IMG/VR virus record: IMGVR_UViG_3300045256_000135
Span: 1 to 64,000 of that record
Direction: 5' to 3' (one strand)
Source of the DNA: a virus
DNA: 64,000 nucleotides
In this document: piece by piece, positions 44,057-51,696 of the stretch
Numbering within the stretch: position 1 is the stretch's first letter
How the letters are laid out: every line of letters starts with the position of its first letter
Notes under the pieces: model-generated
The model's database searches: none
What the model was told of the DNA's origin: nothing
What the model saw: the letters and a program-made list of their open reading frames with translations, nothing else
Translations under genes and position numbers: made by a program

Positions 44057-44148
44057 AGAAAGCGTGGCGACAACGAGTGTTTGAGTTGCTGCTGTATCTG
44101 ACAGTGGCATTCGAGCTACTGTGCCTTGTTCGAGAATTCCCACCATGA
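44053..44148 (+). CDS. 31-residue membrane peptide
   Basis: A GTG start overlapping the previous stop, a basic first ten residues, then a hydrophobic helix. The next gene's ATG overlaps its stop, which supports coupled translation. Confidence 0.5.
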   Translation: MKKAWRQRVFELLLYLTVAFELLCLVREFPP

Positions 44149-44369
44149 CACATGCTTTCTGCTCCTCACTAACCACCAAGGGTCGAAAGTACCACATTCG
44201 CAAACTAGACTCGGATGGGTATCGCTTTCAGGGTGGGGTAACCACTTCAAGCCTTTGCGGGTTTATACAACCTGGTGACGGCTACGACATCTCTCTGCCA
44301 ATCACATCTGATGAGTTGCTCTGGTGTTGTCCAAAGTGCCGTGATGCCTACAAGGTAAATAGCAAATGA
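44145..44369 (+). CDS. small Cys-containing protein
   Basis: 74 residues. The C-terminal C-C-P-K-C near 61-65 plus an earlier Cys suggests a metal site. It overlaps both neighbours by 4 bases. Confidence 0.55.
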   Translation: MTHAFCSSLTTKGRKYHIRKLDSDGYRFQGGVTTSSLCGFIQPGDGYDISLPITSDELLWCCPKCRDAYKVNSK

Positions 44370-45091
44370 TGAAGGACATGCGGTGCAAAATCTGCAACCT
44401 AGAGAAGTGGAACCCCACGCTCTATACACAGGTGCACACTCAACGTGCAAAGGGCTTCTCTATCCAGGTGATCTTCAGCTGGCTGAATACCGAGATTCAG
44501 CACTGGAACGCAGCAAACCCTAAGGATCAGAAGCACGCAATCTCTGACACGAGTATCCAGAACCACTTCGCCAAACACGTCCCAGTGGAGCTTCAGACAG
44601 CTGCTAAGGTTGCTCCTGTTCTTCAGCTAGTTACGAATACTCAATCGCCGAATTCGAACAAGCTTGAGGCACTTGCCTCAGCAGCATCTGTTTTGGACGC
44701 GGACCTGTCAGACTTCCAGAAGTATCATGCATTGGTAGAGACCGTCGAGAAACGCTTTCAAGAGATCAATGAGGGCATTGATACTGCAACCGAAACTGAA
44801 ACCCGGATTGCATTTTTGAATGCGTTCCGCAGTTTGGCTGATCTCCTTGGGAGATTGCGGAAGGACGCAATTCAAGTCAGACAGCAAGACAACTTGCTCA
44901 GTAAAGCGATTGAGTCTGCGATGCTTACGTATTCGCAGACGTCCATTACTGAGATGTTGAAAGCAGTTGACAAGCTTGCTGGTAAAGATCAGGAGCTTGT
45001 AGCAAAGATGAAAGAGGAGATCGCTAGAATTCTCCGCGATAGCGCTAAGGTAACGATTGACGCGATTAAAGAGCAGTTCAAGGTAGCATGA
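44366..45091 (+). CDS. zinc-knuckle and coiled-coil protein, possibly DNA-binding
   Basis: 241 residues. M-R-C-K-I-C near residue 5 begins a fold with a helix-turn-helix-like stretch (about 28-70, ending S-I-Q-N-H-F-A-K-H). A long helical region follows. This layout is seen in phage DNA-binding proteins, including some small terminase-like subunits, but the identity is not established. Confidence 0.55.
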   Translation: MMKDMRCKICNLEKWNPTLYTQVHTQRAKGFSIQVIFSWLNTEIQHWNAANPKDQKHAISDTSIQNHFAKHVPVELQTAAKVAPVLQLVTNTQSPNSNKLEALASAASVLDADLSDFQKYHALVETVEKRFQEINEGIDTATETETRIAFLNAFRSLADLLGRLRKDAIQVRQQDNLLSKAIESAMLTYSQTSITEMLKAVDKLAGKDQELVAKMKEEIARILRDSAKVTIDAIKEQFKVA

Positions 45092-45471
45092 TGGAGGCAA
45101 GCTTGGCTCACAAGGTAAAGACGAATCCACTTCCGGTTAATGACACTTGGGAGACTGTCGAGATTCTTCCGACAAACCTCAAGAAGGACACGACTCACGT
45201 CGTTGTTCACATGTTAGAGGACGTGGTGTTTGAGAACGATGGAGCTGATGGTCCACTGCTCCTCGAGAAGAATTTCGCCTATGAGCTGTACGTTGAGACT
45301 TGTGGTGGGACAATGACGCCAAACTTCTACGTCCCAAGTCAGTCAAAACACCCAGCTCGAAAAGGAGTCGAAATCATTGTTCCAACTGGGTCTTTTGTGA
45401 TCATAGCTGAACGTGATCCACGTGAGCACCCACCTGTGATTGAGGACTGGTCCAAGGGATTCAAGCGTTGA
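45088..45471 (+). CDS. protein of unknown function
   Basis: A 127-residue beta-rich protein overlapping the previous gene by 4 bases. It ends directly before promoter copy 5. Unrecognised. Confidence 0.6.
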   Translation: MMEASLAHKVKTNPLPVNDTWETVEILPTNLKKDTTHVVVHMLEDVVFENDGADGPLLLEKNFAYELYVETCGGTMTPNFYVPSQSKHPARKGVEIIVPTGSFVIIAERDPREHPPVIEDWSKGFKR

Positions 45472-45474
45472 TCC

Positions 45475-45502
45475 TTGATTTCTCTGAGTCCATCATTATG
45501 AT
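45475..45502 (+). promoter_or_regulatory. repeated phage promoter, copy 5 (leaderless)
   Basis: TTGATT (45475-45480), 16 bases, TATGAT (45497-45502), 6 bases, ATG 45509. Confidence 0.85.
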
Positions 45503-45508
45503 CATTGT

Positions 45509-45787
45509 ATGAAGAAGAAATCTTCCGAAACAATTACGTTCAGTGACTACGGGCGCTCTACTGTCTGGGATCAGTTTTACCAGATGGGATTGCAGGCTGG
45601 TCTTCAGCAGCTGGGGAGCACCGGCAAGCTCGAGGAGGTCGACGAAGGGACTGTCAAGGCAGTTACCAAGTTTGCTTCTCAGTTTGCTTCGGCTGCTTAC
45701 GCAACCCGTAAGAAGTCTCGTGATGAGTACAACAAGTCCAAGGCTGTTGTTGACGAGTTCGGCGAAGATGACGAGGACAGCGAATGA
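45509..45787 (+). CDS. protein of unknown function, leaderless start
   Basis: A 92-residue, mostly helical, highly charged protein with an acidic tail. First gene of the operon of promoter copy 5, upstream of two tRNA genes. Confidence 0.65.
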   Translation: MKKKSSETITFSDYGRSTVWDQFYQMGLQAGLQQLGSTGKLEEVDEGTVKAVTKFASQFASAAYATRKKSRDEYNKSKAVVDEFGEDDEDSE

Positions 45788-46026
45788 TCAAGCACACAAT
45801 CAGTGCTCTGAGCAAACGAAGGGATGAGGTCAAGGCCAAGATTGATCTCCTGCTCGAGCGGTCAGCGAAACTCAATGTACGCGTTGGCTTCGCGCCTCGG
45901 ATCAACGCTGGTAAGACTCACGTTAGTGAGTTGAGAGAAGAGGTTCTGATTCTGCAAAGGCTGACTACTGACACTTTGGTAGCTCTGGCCATTCTCGAGG
46001 AGTTAGAAGAGGAGCTTGCGGGATGA
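45784..46026 (+). CDS. small helical protein of unknown function
   Basis: 80 residues, almost wholly helical with a heptad-like pattern. It overlaps both neighbours by 4 bases. Confidence 0.6.
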   Translation: MIKHTISALSKRRDEVKAKIDLLLERSAKLNVRVGFAPRINAGKTHVSELREEVLILQRLTTDTLVALAILEELEEELAG

Positions 46027-46205
46027 AGCTCACAAAACAAGGTGTCAGAAACCTGGACCATCTCCCGTCGATCTCAAAGGGTGTTCGATTGCCAGAGCCT
46101 CCTGTTCCAGTTGCTTGCAAACACAAAAGTAAGCGTGAGGTTGATTTTTACGGGTTGTGTCTGACAATCTGTAATGATTGTGACAAAACGCTTAGCGAAT
46201 ACTAA
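46023..46205 (+). CDS. small zinc-binding protein
   Basis: 60 residues. C-K-H-K near 32 and C-L-T-I-C-N-D-C near 45-52 form a likely zinc site. It ends 6 bases before tRNA-Asn. Confidence 0.55.
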   Translation: MKLTKQGVRNLDHLPSISKGVRLPEPPVPVACKHKSKREVDFYGLCLTICNDCDKTLSEY

Positions 46206-46211
46206 TAGTTT

Positions 46212-46283
46212 TCTGGTGTAGCTCAGTGGAAGAGCAATCGGCTGTTAACCGATCGGTCGTAGGTTCGACCCCTACCACCAGAG
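46212..46283 (+). tRNA. tRNA-Asn (anticodon GTT)
   Basis: The cloverleaf closes. Acceptor TCTGGTG pairs with CACCAGA, the D arm is GCTC/GAGC, the anticodon loop is CTGTTAA and the T arm is GTAGG-TTCGACC-CCTAC. CCA is not encoded. Confidence 0.92.
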
Positions 46284-46288
46284 CAAAT

Positions 46289-46362
<74 letters not shown>

Positions 46363-46373
46363 CGGAGGACTTT

Positions 46374-46748
46374 ATGGACGAAACTCTTCGTAAACCTTAC
46401 GACCAGCGTCTGTCGTACATTGCTGGTCTGAAAGATGGATGGTTCAAAGAAGGGGAGGGTCGTGCACCTTCTCTGGCAGCCATTGCGTATGCTCGAGCGC
46501 TGCTTGATCGGCTCAACCTGAACACCAATTTCGGTGTTTACCCCATGGGCGATGGTGGTATCCAGTTCGAATTACACTCAACCAAGTGTGTGATCTCACT
46601 TGAGATCCCCTACTCCGCAGATTCCGAGCACGCTCAGATCAATGTGGCTATGTCATCCGCTGATGTTGATGTCGAAGTCAGAGTCAAGGTACAGGCTATT
46701 GATCGGGTGGCGAAGTGGTGGGAGCGCTTGTCGATTGTCCAGGAGTAA
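46374..46748 (+). CDS. protein of unknown function
   Basis: A 124-residue protein that starts 11 bases after tRNA-Arg with GGAGG 7 bases before ATG. Helical N-terminus and beta-rich C-terminus. Unrecognised. Confidence 0.65.
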   Translation: MDETLRKPYDQRLSYIAGLKDGWFKEGEGRAPSLAAIAYARALLDRLNLNTNFGVYPMGDGGIQFELHSTKCVISLEIPYSADSEHAQINVAMSSADVDVEVRVKVQAIDRVAKWWERLSIVQE

Positions 46749-46751
46749 GTA

Positions 46752-47264
46752 ATGAAATCGGTCTACGTTGCAGCTCGGTCGAAAGAGTTGGTTCGTGCTA
46801 AGGAAGTGATGCGTGGTCTCGAAAAGATCGGGTTTAGCATCACGTTTGACTGGACAGAAGAGATTCTGAAAAACCGTGCAAAATACGGGAAGTTCGAAAC
46901 TACTCCCGAGCGCGTGCACAGGGCAAACGCTAGACAAGATGTGTTAGGTGTGCTCAGGGCGTCAACTCTCGTGCTACTTCTTCCGCAGACGCCTGAGAAT
47001 CTACCGGTCTATGAGACGACCCCAGGTAGTTGGGTGGAGCTTGGAGTCAAGATCGGGCAGATGTACGAAGCTCGACCGTTTGGTGGTAGCAATTTCCGTG
47101 AACAATCTCTTCGCTGGTCAGATGTAAAGAGCCTGAGTCCGTATCAGATTCTGATCAGTGGACCTGACCCGAAGTCGATTTTCACATCGTTTTCAACCAA
47201 GAAACGGTTCGCAACAGATGCGGCGCTCATCAAGCACCTTGACAGACTCGAGCGTGGCCAATGA
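46752..47264 (+). CDS. nucleoside 2-deoxyribosyltransferase-like protein
   Basis: 170 residues. V-Y-V-A-A-R-S at the N-terminus, F-D-W-T near 35, an R-x-D pair near 58-62, S-T-L-V-L-L-L-P near 70 and G-S-W-V-E-L-G near 92 follow the order of the deoxyribosyltransferase/DUF4406 fold. These proteins act on N-glycosidic bonds of nucleosides or nucleotides. It overlaps the SLOG gene by 4 bases. Confidence 0.65.
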   Translation: MKSVYVAARSKELVRAKEVMRGLEKIGFSITFDWTEEILKNRAKYGKFETTPERVHRANARQDVLGVLRASTLVLLLPQTPENLPVYETTPGSWVELGVKIGQMYEARPFGGSNFREQSLRWSDVKSLSPYQILISGPDPKSIFTSFSTKKRFATDAALIKHLDRLERGQ

Positions 47265-47662
47265 AGGTTGTGGTCGGCGGAGGTCGAACCTTTGGTGACG
47301 AACGGAACCCGTCCGGTGGTCTGACTGACAAGGCTATCAATGAACGAGCTTTGCTGAAGCAGACGCTGGATCAGATTCATCGAGAGACACCAATCACATT
47401 GCTGATCCACGGTGGAGCTATGGGTGCTGATCACCACGCAGTACAGTGGGCGATGGAACGAAACGTACCACGCAAAGAGTTCCCTGCTAATTGGTTGATT
47501 GGACGTCAAGCTGGCCCAATCCGCAACCGCAGGATGATTCGCGAAGGCCAACCTGATTTGGTAGTGGTGTTCCCAGGTGGTACGGGAACTGCTCATCTGA
47601 CGAATGAGGCAAAACTAGCATCGGTTCCCGTTCAAACTGTACTAAGCACCGGAGAAGGCTGA
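47261..47662 (+). CDS. SLOG-fold protein (DUF2493 / YspA-like)
   Basis: 133 residues. V-V-V-G-G-G-R-T at the start, H-G-G-A-M-G-A-D near 46, a basic P-I-R-N-R-R-M near 84 and V-V-F-P-G-G-T-G-T near 99 are the conserved loops of SLOG proteins. The family binds or cleaves nucleotide-derived ligands. The 4-base overlap with the deoxyribosyltransferase-like gene suggests a shared substrate. Confidence 0.75.
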   Translation: MKVVVGGGRTFGDERNPSGGLTDKAINERALLKQTLDQIHRETPITLLIHGGAMGADHHAVQWAMERNVPRKEFPANWLIGRQAGPIRNRRMIREGQPDLVVVFPGGTGTAHLTNEAKLASVPVQTVLSTGEG

Positions 47663-48009
47663 TGGTGACAAAGAGGGTGCTTGACGACTTGAAGCTCATT
47701 CGTGAGCAAGCCCATGGTGGTGTTGCAAGGTGGGCTGATTATACGTCTTTGTCGGATGCGCTGTTACCTCAGTTGATACAAGCAGCGCAAGAGTTGCTTG
47801 ATCTTAAAGCCGCTACGCAACTCTGTCCCCAACACAAACCTTCCGGCGGCTACATTGCGCGATGCCTGGTTTGCACGGTAACAGAACAACATCGGGCGCT
47901 ATCAGCAATTGGATGCATCCTCGAGAAGACTGAGGTGTGTCTGTACGATTTGAGCGGAGATGTGAACGACGTAGTGAAACTGGCATCCGAGAAAGTGAGC
48001 GCACCATGA
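47662..48009 (+). CDS. protein with C..H and C-x2-C site, unknown function
   Basis: A 115-residue protein with Cys/His at C-P-Q-H near 54 and C-L-V-C near 68, a possible metal site between two helical parts. It overlaps the next gene by 4 bases. Confidence 0.55.
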   Translation: MVTKRVLDDLKLIREQAHGGVARWADYTSLSDALLPQLIQAAQELLDLKAATQLCPQHKPSGGYIARCLVCTVTEQHRALSAIGCILEKTEVCLYDLSGDVNDVVKLASEKVSAP

Positions 48010-48212
48010 CTGACGCTGAACGAGAAGCAGAGACTAAGCGGATTGCCCTAGGCCTTCGAGCTAAGGATCCGAAGCTGGCTGAGATCTGGTTTTGGTCTTT
48101 CACACCTTTGCCAATTGGCTTGCCAAGCGACGAACAGCTGGAAGAGGGTAGGCAGCTGCTCAGTGGCGAACTGACTCTTGCCCAACTTTCCGAGAAGCAT
48201 CCGGGGGTTTAA
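48006..48212 (+). CDS. small protein of unknown function
   Basis: 68 residues, basic N-terminal helix and an acidic C-terminal helix. Unrecognised. Confidence 0.5.
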   Translation: MTDAEREAETKRIALGLRAKDPKLAEIWFWSFTPLPIGLPSDEQLEEGRQLLSGELTLAQLSEKHPGV

Positions 48213-48213
48213 C

Positions 48214-48411
48214 GTGGCAGTTGCATGCGAAATCTGCAAAGCTGGGTTGGACATTCACGAAGATGCTGGCTATGGTTATGCAAGTGCTCAGGAACTTCCA
48301 ACGCATCTCTGCGATAGATGCAGAAAGAATGTATCCTCGGGCATTCGAAAGATTGTGGAATGCTTGAAGCGTTCCAACGAAGTTGTTCGCGCCGATAGCT
48401 CCAACGGTTAG
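48214..48411 (+). CDS. small zinc-binding protein whose end overlaps tRNA-Ile
   Basis: 65 residues from a GTG. C-E-I-C near 5-8 and C-D-R-C near 33-36 form a ribbon. Its last 23 bases lie inside the tRNA-Ile gene, so tRNA maturation would cut this mRNA. Confidence 0.55.
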   Translation: MAVACEICKAGLDIHEDAGYGYASAQELPTHLCDRCRKNVSSGIRKIVECLKRSNEVVRADSSNG

Positions 48412-48462
48412 AGCAAAGGCCTTATAAGCCTGAGGTTGCTGGTTCAAGTCCAGCTCGGCGTA
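48389..48462 (+). tRNA. tRNA-Ile (anticodon TAT, reads AUA)
   Basis: Acceptor GCGCCGA/TCGGCGT (one G-U pair), D arm GCTC/GAGC, anticodon loop CTTATAA, T arm GCTGG-TTCAAGT-CCAGC. The top pair of the anticodon stem is mismatched (A and G). The anticodon reads AUA directly, without needing lysidine. Confidence 0.85.
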
Positions 48463-48503
48463 CTATGGTGTTGACAGTAGTTCCACGATCTTTGCTCAGA
48501 TCC

Positions 48504-48531
48504 TTGATTTTTGGATGGTCATTATTATGAT
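48504..48531 (+). promoter_or_regulatory. repeated phage promoter, copy 6 (leaderless)
   Basis: TTGATT (48504-48509), 16 bases, TATGAT (48526-48531), 6 bases, ATG 48538. Confidence 0.85.
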
Positions 48532-48537
48532 CATTGT

Positions 48538-48723
48538 ATGGAAGCCAAAGTAGCAAAGATCATTTCGGAGTTGGAGAGCAACGCTGATAGCAAGCTCCGA
48601 GATGTTGGAGCAAAGCTTCGAGAGCTCTACGCAATGGCTCCGTTCACTGCTTACGAACTCCGAGATATCGCGAAGCAGATGCTGATCGAGGCACGGGCCA
48701 AAGAGGCGAAAACTACGACCTAG
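48538..48723 (+). CDS. small helical protein, leaderless start
   Basis: 61 residues, almost entirely helical and charged. First gene after promoter copy 6. Unrecognised. Confidence 0.6.
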   Translation: MEAKVAKIISELESNADSKLRDVGAKLRELYAMAPFTAYELRDIAKQMLIEARAKEAKTTT

Positions 48724-48738
48724 CGAAGGGGGCGAGAG

Positions 48739-48975
48739 ATGACAATGGATGAATCGATTCGAGCTGTTGCTGAGGCGTTTCCTGGAGCAGAGATCCACCT
48801 CTGCTATAGCGGAAAGCAGTTTCAGGTATCTATCATTGTCGGACCGTTTCTAGTGCTTGGTTCGGGTGCAAGTCTAGCGGATGCTATGAACTGCGCTCTC
48901 GACGACGCTCGTCGGACTAAGTGGTGGACTGGTACACCGGCGGTTTTGAGGTTGCGGAAAGCGAAGGTAGCATGA
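48739..48975 (+). CDS. small protein of unknown function
   Basis: 78 residues, alpha/beta, preceded by AAGGGGG. It overlaps the next gene by 4 bases. Confidence 0.55.
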   Translation: MTMDESIRAVAEAFPGAEIHLCYSGKQFQVSIIVGPFLVLGSGASLADAMNCALDDARRTKWWTGTPAVLRLRKAKVA

Positions 48976-49322
48976 AGAAGCCACCGAGCAAGGTGTATGT
49001 GGACGTCGCCAATCCCGAGAATCCAGGGTTTGCTTACACAGAGGAGGAGCACTCCCATCCTGCCAACGCCGAACGGCGAGCGTTCCGCGTGCTTTACGTC
49101 CTCGCACCCCGCCCAAAGCGAAAGGTACTTTGTTGGGTGTTGAGGGATAACGATGATGATGAATTCGTCTGCCCTAAGACGGTCTCTGATCGTGGAACCC
49201 ATCCCAACAGAACGTTTGCTTTGCGTTTCCCCACTAAGCACCACGCACGAGAGTATCGTGAAAGTGAAGGCTTCCTCGAAAACATCTGCCCCGAACCCAT
49301 CTATCGTAAGGAGAGTAAGTGA
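48972..49322 (+). CDS. basic protein of unknown function
   Basis: A 116-residue Arg/Lys/Pro-rich protein, beta-rich in the middle. Its stop overlaps the next ATG by one base. Unrecognised. Confidence 0.6.
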   Translation: MKKPPSKVYVDVANPENPGFAYTEEEHSHPANAERRAFRVLYVLAPRPKRKVLCWVLRDNDDDEFVCPKTVSDRGTHPNRTFALRFPTKHHAREYRESEGFLENICPEPIYRKESK

Positions 49323-49585
49323 TGACTCAGAAAATGACTCGAGCTCAGTGGCTAGAAGGGATGAAGTTGGCTAAGACTGCAGTTGCCGAGTGCAGTAAAG
49401 TGATCGAGCAACATCGTCAAAGCAAAGCAATGCTGGAAAACCAGATTTACACTACGGAACAAGCTTTGGCCAAGGCTAAAGAACGCATCGTAGCTCTGGT
49501 GATGTCGGAACCAGCCGAAGACGACGAAGACGACTTGGACAAAGAGCCGGGTCCTCCTGCGGATGACTCGTTCGGGTTTCGTTGA
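49322..49585 (+). CDS. helical protein with acidic tail
   Basis: 87 residues. A coiled-coil-like helix (20-60) precedes an Asp/Glu-rich tail. A GTG directly before the ATG is an alternative start. Followed by tRNA-Leu. Confidence 0.55.
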   Translation: MTQKMTRAQWLEGMKLAKTAVAECSKVIEQHRQSKAMLENQIYTTEQALAKAKERIVALVMSEPAEDDEDDLDKEPGPPADDSFGFR

Positions 49586-49591
49586 TACAAT

Positions 49592-49677
49592 GGCCCCTTG
49601 GCGGAACAGGCAGACGCAAGGGACTTAAAATCTCTAGTCGAAATGACGTGAGGGTTCAAATCCCTCAGGGGCTACCA
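49592..49677 (+). tRNA. tRNA-Leu (anticodon TAA), CCA encoded
   Basis: Acceptor GGCCCCT/AGGGGCT, D arm GCG/CGC, anticodon loop CTTAAAA, an AGTCGAAATGACGT variable arm and T arm GAGGG-TTCAAAT-CCCTC. ACCA follows at 49674-49677. The last A of CCA is also the A of the next gene's ATG. Confidence 0.92.
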
Positions 49678-49889
49678 TGGAAAAGCAGGTTGATAAACGC
49701 GAGTTTTGGTGGGTTTGGGAGTGGGACCACCAATCGGTAAAGGACTGCCGACTCGATTTCACTTCAGTGTCTAGATGGAGACGAGGGTGGGTGACGCTGT
49801 ACAAGCTCACCACCGAAGGGGACTCACAATGGTGGGTTTACCTCCCGTTTAACATCGGTTTCGGATTTTCTTTCCCAAAGGGCAAATGA
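49677..49889 (+). CDS. Trp-rich protein starting on the tRNA CCA
   Basis: 70 residues with nine Trp and a beta-rich pattern. The start codon shares its A with the end of tRNA-Leu and has no ribosome site. It overlaps the next gene by 4 bases. Confidence 0.55.
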   Translation: MEKQVDKREFWWVWEWDHQSVKDCRLDFTSVSRWRRGWVTLYKLTTEGDSQWWVYLPFNIGFGFSFPKGK

Positions 49890-50089
49890 AGCTTCACATC
49901 ACGTTTTCGATCGAAGTTCCAGATGGCACACGAGTCAGTGACTTTCATCAGATTGTGCAAGAAGCTAAGCAGCTTCTACTTAGAGGGTCGTGGCCACACG
50001 TCGGAGTTGTTCAGGTAAGTAGGGAGCCTCGAGAGTCTGGGGCTAGGGCGATTCAAGATGCATCCTCTCCGCGCATTCAAACTGGCTGA
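49886..50089 (+). CDS. small protein of unknown function
   Basis: 67 residues. A beta strand, helix, beta strand N-terminus precedes a less structured end that overlaps the deaminase gene by 32 bases. Confidence 0.5.
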   Translation: MKLHITFSIEVPDGTRVSDFHQIVQEAKQLLLRGSWPHVGVVQVSREPRESGARAIQDASSPRIQTG

Positions 50090-50396
50090 TGAGCACGTTG
50101 GTAGCCCTGATCAGAGGAACTACCGACTAGCAGCAATTGCCATACGCAAGGACGGGTGCTTAGTAACCGCTCGGAATATCTCGAATTCGAGTCCGACGAT
50201 TGCTTGCCATGCTGAGGGGCGCCTTATGCGTAAGGCTGGAGCAGGCGCTACGGTATTTGTTCTTAGACGCAATCAAAAAGGCTGGGCAAATGCTAGACCT
50301 TGTCCGCGTTGTGAAGCTCTGATGCGGGCTCGAAAGGTTCTTCGGTGCTTCTATACGGTTGGCCCCAACGAATGGGGTTGCATCGAAATGAGGTGA
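50058..50396 (+). CDS. cytidine/deoxycytidylate deaminase-family protein
   Basis: 112 residues. C-H-A-E-G near 49-53 and P-C-P-R-C-E near 80-85 are the zinc and proton-shuttle motifs [HC]-A-E...P-C-x2-C of the deaminase fold. The substrate could be dCMP, cytidine or a base in RNA/DNA. With dCTP deaminase at the window start, a role in dUMP supply is plausible. Confidence 0.75.
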   Translation: MHPLRAFKLADEHVGSPDQRNYRLAAIAIRKDGCLVTARNISNSSPTIACHAEGRLMRKAGAGATVFVLRRNQKGWANARPCPRCEALMRARKVLRCFYTVGPNEWGCIEMR

Positions 50397-50399
50397 ACA

Positions 50400-50765
50400 G
50401 TGTTTAAGCTGACTACGTCCAAGGCTGAGATTACGCAAGACCAACTGCTTGAAACCGCTAGGTTTGCACTGCCAAAGTGGCCAGCTCTTGTGGTTGGCGG
50501 AGAGCGTGTTTCTCGAGAACAGGCACAAGAGATCCTCATTCGAACTGACGACTGGGACCACTTTACAAACGATCACGAATTCCGGTCGCAGATCTTGACG
50601 ACAGTGGGGATTCCGTTTAAGGTTGAGCATGGCCACGTCCAGCCAGATTGGGAGCACATGTTTCGAGCTGGGTTGGTGGTCCAAAAGGGTGGTGCGATTG
50701 GGATGGAAACATTGGTTGCAACACTTACAACATCGGCAAGTACCCTTCAGCAGCTGACGTGCTAG
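50400..50765 (+). CDS. 5' part of a frame-split conserved phage protein
   Basis: A GTG-started frame. Residues 1-96 read normally, but the last 25 are low-quality and Thr-rich. At CAAAAGGGT (50682-50690) a -1 shift moves to the frame of the next entry, giving K-G-W-C-D-W-D-G-N, which is protein-like. Confidence 0.55.
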   Translation: MFKLTTSKAEITQDQLLETARFALPKWPALVVGGERVSREQAQEILIRTDDWDHFTNDHEFRSQILTTVGIPFKVEHGHVQPDWEHMFRAGLVVQKGGAIGMETLVATLTTSASTLQQLTC

Positions 50766-51061
50766 AAGATTGGCTAACTATTGCTGCAGAGTTCCCGTTC
50801 TTGAACCTGTTTGCTCAGCTGTATTCTGGCGAAAGCGGCGAAGACAACATCGAACCAGTGGTGGAATACCTAGTGTCGGAGGGTAGGGTTACGATACAGA
50901 CGCCAGATAAGTCGATCAGTATCAGACACCTCCGCCCTACCTCAACACTCACAGCTGACCTTATGCAAATCTTCGGCAACCCACACCGTGAGCGAGGTGT
51001 TGCTCTCCCAATGCTCAAAGAAGCTGTAGACCTGGTTCGACGTAAGAGAGCAGCTGCATGA
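50648..51061 (+). CDS. 3' part of a frame-split conserved phage protein
   Basis: From about 50684 this frame encodes G-W-C-D-W...N-T-Y-N-I-G-K-Y-P-S...F-P-F-L-N-L-F-A-Q-L, a series I recognise from a common phage family of unknown function. Its first 12 codons overlap the upstream frame and are probably not used as a start. The whole protein would be about 220 residues. Confidence 0.55.
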   Translation: MGAHVSSWVGGPKGWCDWDGNIGCNTYNIGKYPSAADVLEDWLTIAAEFPFLNLFAQLYSGESGEDNIEPVVEYLVSEGRVTIQTPDKSISIRHLRPTSTLTADLMQIFGNPHRERGVALPMLKEAVDLVRRKRAAA

Positions 51062-51696
51062 GCCCTTTGGAGCAAGCAGCTGGTACACTTGGAGCTCTTG
51101 GTGTCACCATGTACTACAAAGCGCTTTCGACGTCAGGTACTGCAACTATACCGAGTACTTGGCATTCAGCAGATTGGCATTCAGCAACTTGGGACATCGA
51201 TCCTCCGACTGGGGAATCAGTTTCAATGTCAGTGCAGCTGGTTGATGACACAGATGGCAACGTGCACGAAGTGTCACCAGTATTTCCAACTGAGATGGAA
51301 AAGGTCACACCAGACTTGATGGTGGTGAACGGTGAGTGGACTCAGCTAGTTGAGTCACTGATAAAGTGGATTTCGTACAACACACCAAAGTTCTCTGGTA
51401 TGGTAACGGCTCGTCTCAAAGCTGACGAGAGGTGGTTTAGTTTCTCTATCGAGCCACCGTATCACGGAGCAACTTTGATCCGGTTCAGGTGGATTGAGGA
51501 GGATGGTGGAGGGTCTCTGCGGGAGCTTCGCGAACTCCCACCTGAAGCTCGATCAGCTTTTGTGGAGTCCATCGACGACTTGATCGAGACTCTGGTCCAA
51601 ACCCACCACGAGCAGGTACAGTCGGGGTTGCTCGCAAACAGTCTGTTGAAGGACAAGATTCAGCAACTAACCATTGGTAAACCTGTCTCCAAATGA
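51058..51696 (+). CDS. protein of unknown function
   Basis: A 212-residue protein. An in-frame 15-base tandem duplication near 51164-51193 gives repeated W-H-S-A units. It is beta-rich to residue 150 with a helical end. Two-part element copy 2 overlaps its stop. It overlaps the upstream gene by 4 bases. Confidence 0.65.
   Translation: MSPLEQAAGTLGALGVTMYYKALSTSGTATIPSTWHSADWHSATWDIDPPTGESVSMSVQLVDDTDGNVHEVSPVFPTEMEKVTPDLMVVNGEWTQLVESLIKWISYNTPKFSGMVTARLKADERWFSFSIEPPYHGATLIRFRWIEEDGGGSLRELRELPPEARSAFVESIDDLIETLVQTHHEQVQSGLLANSLLKDKIQQLTIGKPVSK

Noticed and set aside
49319-49321. GTG immediately before ATG 49322 as start
   Set aside because: It adds one residue only, and the ATG overlapping the previous stop is the pattern used throughout the window.
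50682-50690. Classical X-XXY-YYZ slippery heptamer
   Set aside because: The A and G runs are out of phase for a heptamer in the zero frame. Only the weaker A_AAG tetranucleotide fits, so programmed frameshifting is not claimed.
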